A DNA stretch of 5,340 nucleotides from an uncultured Deinococcales bacterium (GTDB taxonomy: Bacteria > Deinococcota > Deinococci > Deinococcales > Trueperaceae), in NCBI GenBank assembly GCA_937934635.1, contig CALGZD010000389.1:1-5340 (forward strand), written 5' to 3'. Positions 5,270 through 5,340 of this stretch are shown here, piece after piece (within the stretch, counting starts at the first letter, position 1; the number at the start of each line of letters is the position of its first letter). A program made the position numbers and the translations under genes. The notes beneath the pieces were generated by a model. It made no database searches. It was given only the letters and a program-made list of their open reading frames with translations, and had not been told where the DNA came from.

Positions 5270-5340
5270 TCAATGCTGTAGTAATGAAGCAGTGAATAGT
5301 GAAAATGATGTTCTGGCATTCACGGTTTAAAGATACACAT

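Larger units (their letters stand above)
4299..5340. other. About 1 kb AT-rich non-coding region upstream of rho
   Basis: No reading frame of 60 codons or more with a start codon lies wholly in this stretch on either strand, and I found no tRNA, rRNA, tmRNA or RNase P signature. The rho promoter should lie in its left part, but no convincing -35/-10 pair could be picked. The sequence is crowded with short tandem and direct repeats, each different from the others and listed separately, plus small hairpins such as ACAATGAA/TTCATTGT (4766-4787). A gene starting beyond the right edge cannot be excluded. Confidence 0.7.

Overview
The window comes from a bacterial genome of moderate-to-low GC (roughly 40% by eye; lowest in the right-hand non-coding part). 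The phylum cannot be fixed from this sequence. The Rho protein has a long charged N-terminal extension and a GRTLSGG Q-loop, unlike the short gammaproteobacterial type, so it points away from typical Gammaproteobacteria. Nothing marks the window as phage or plasmid: there is no integrase, transposase, tRNA, rRNA or CRISPR array.

Layout. (1) Positions 1-1126, minus strand: the N-terminal 375 codons of a group II PLP-dependent amino-acid decarboxylase; its C-terminus lies beyond the left edge. (2) 1127-1323: a divergent intergenic region with a very clear MerR-type promoter/operator facing right. (3) 1324-2060, plus strand: a two-gene operon with a 4-bp ATGA overlap, encoding a small Cys-Cys protein of unknown function and a MerR-family regulator with a CxCx5C cluster. 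(4) 2008-2229, minus strand: a 73-residue two-helix membrane protein resembling DUF3955, whose 3' end overlaps that of merR by 53 bp. (5) 2284-2326: an intrinsic terminator serving the minus strand. (6) 2386-4179, minus strand: transcription termination factor rho (597 aa). (7) 4180-5340: about 1.16 kb with no convincing gene. It contains the rho leader, with a strong hairpin and a 15-bp tandem repeat, and then a stretch full of short, mutually unrelated tandem repeats.

How the parts relate. The regulator operon looks self-contained. Its promoter has a 19-bp spacer filled by an 8-4-8 perfect palindrome, the hallmark of MerR-family control, and merR is the second gene, so autoregulation is likely. 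The cysteines in both proteins suggest redox or metal sensing (inference). No transporter or detoxification enzyme is linked, apart from the divergent decarboxylase, for which co-regulation is only a possibility. Rho is a single-gene unit with its own terminator and a structured leader, consistent with the autoregulation known for rho elsewhere.

I see no clearly new multi-gene system here. The items most worth a second look are the SoxR-like but incomplete cysteine cluster with its CC-protein partner, the alternating-charge extension of Rho, and the repeat-rich non-coding region upstream of rho.
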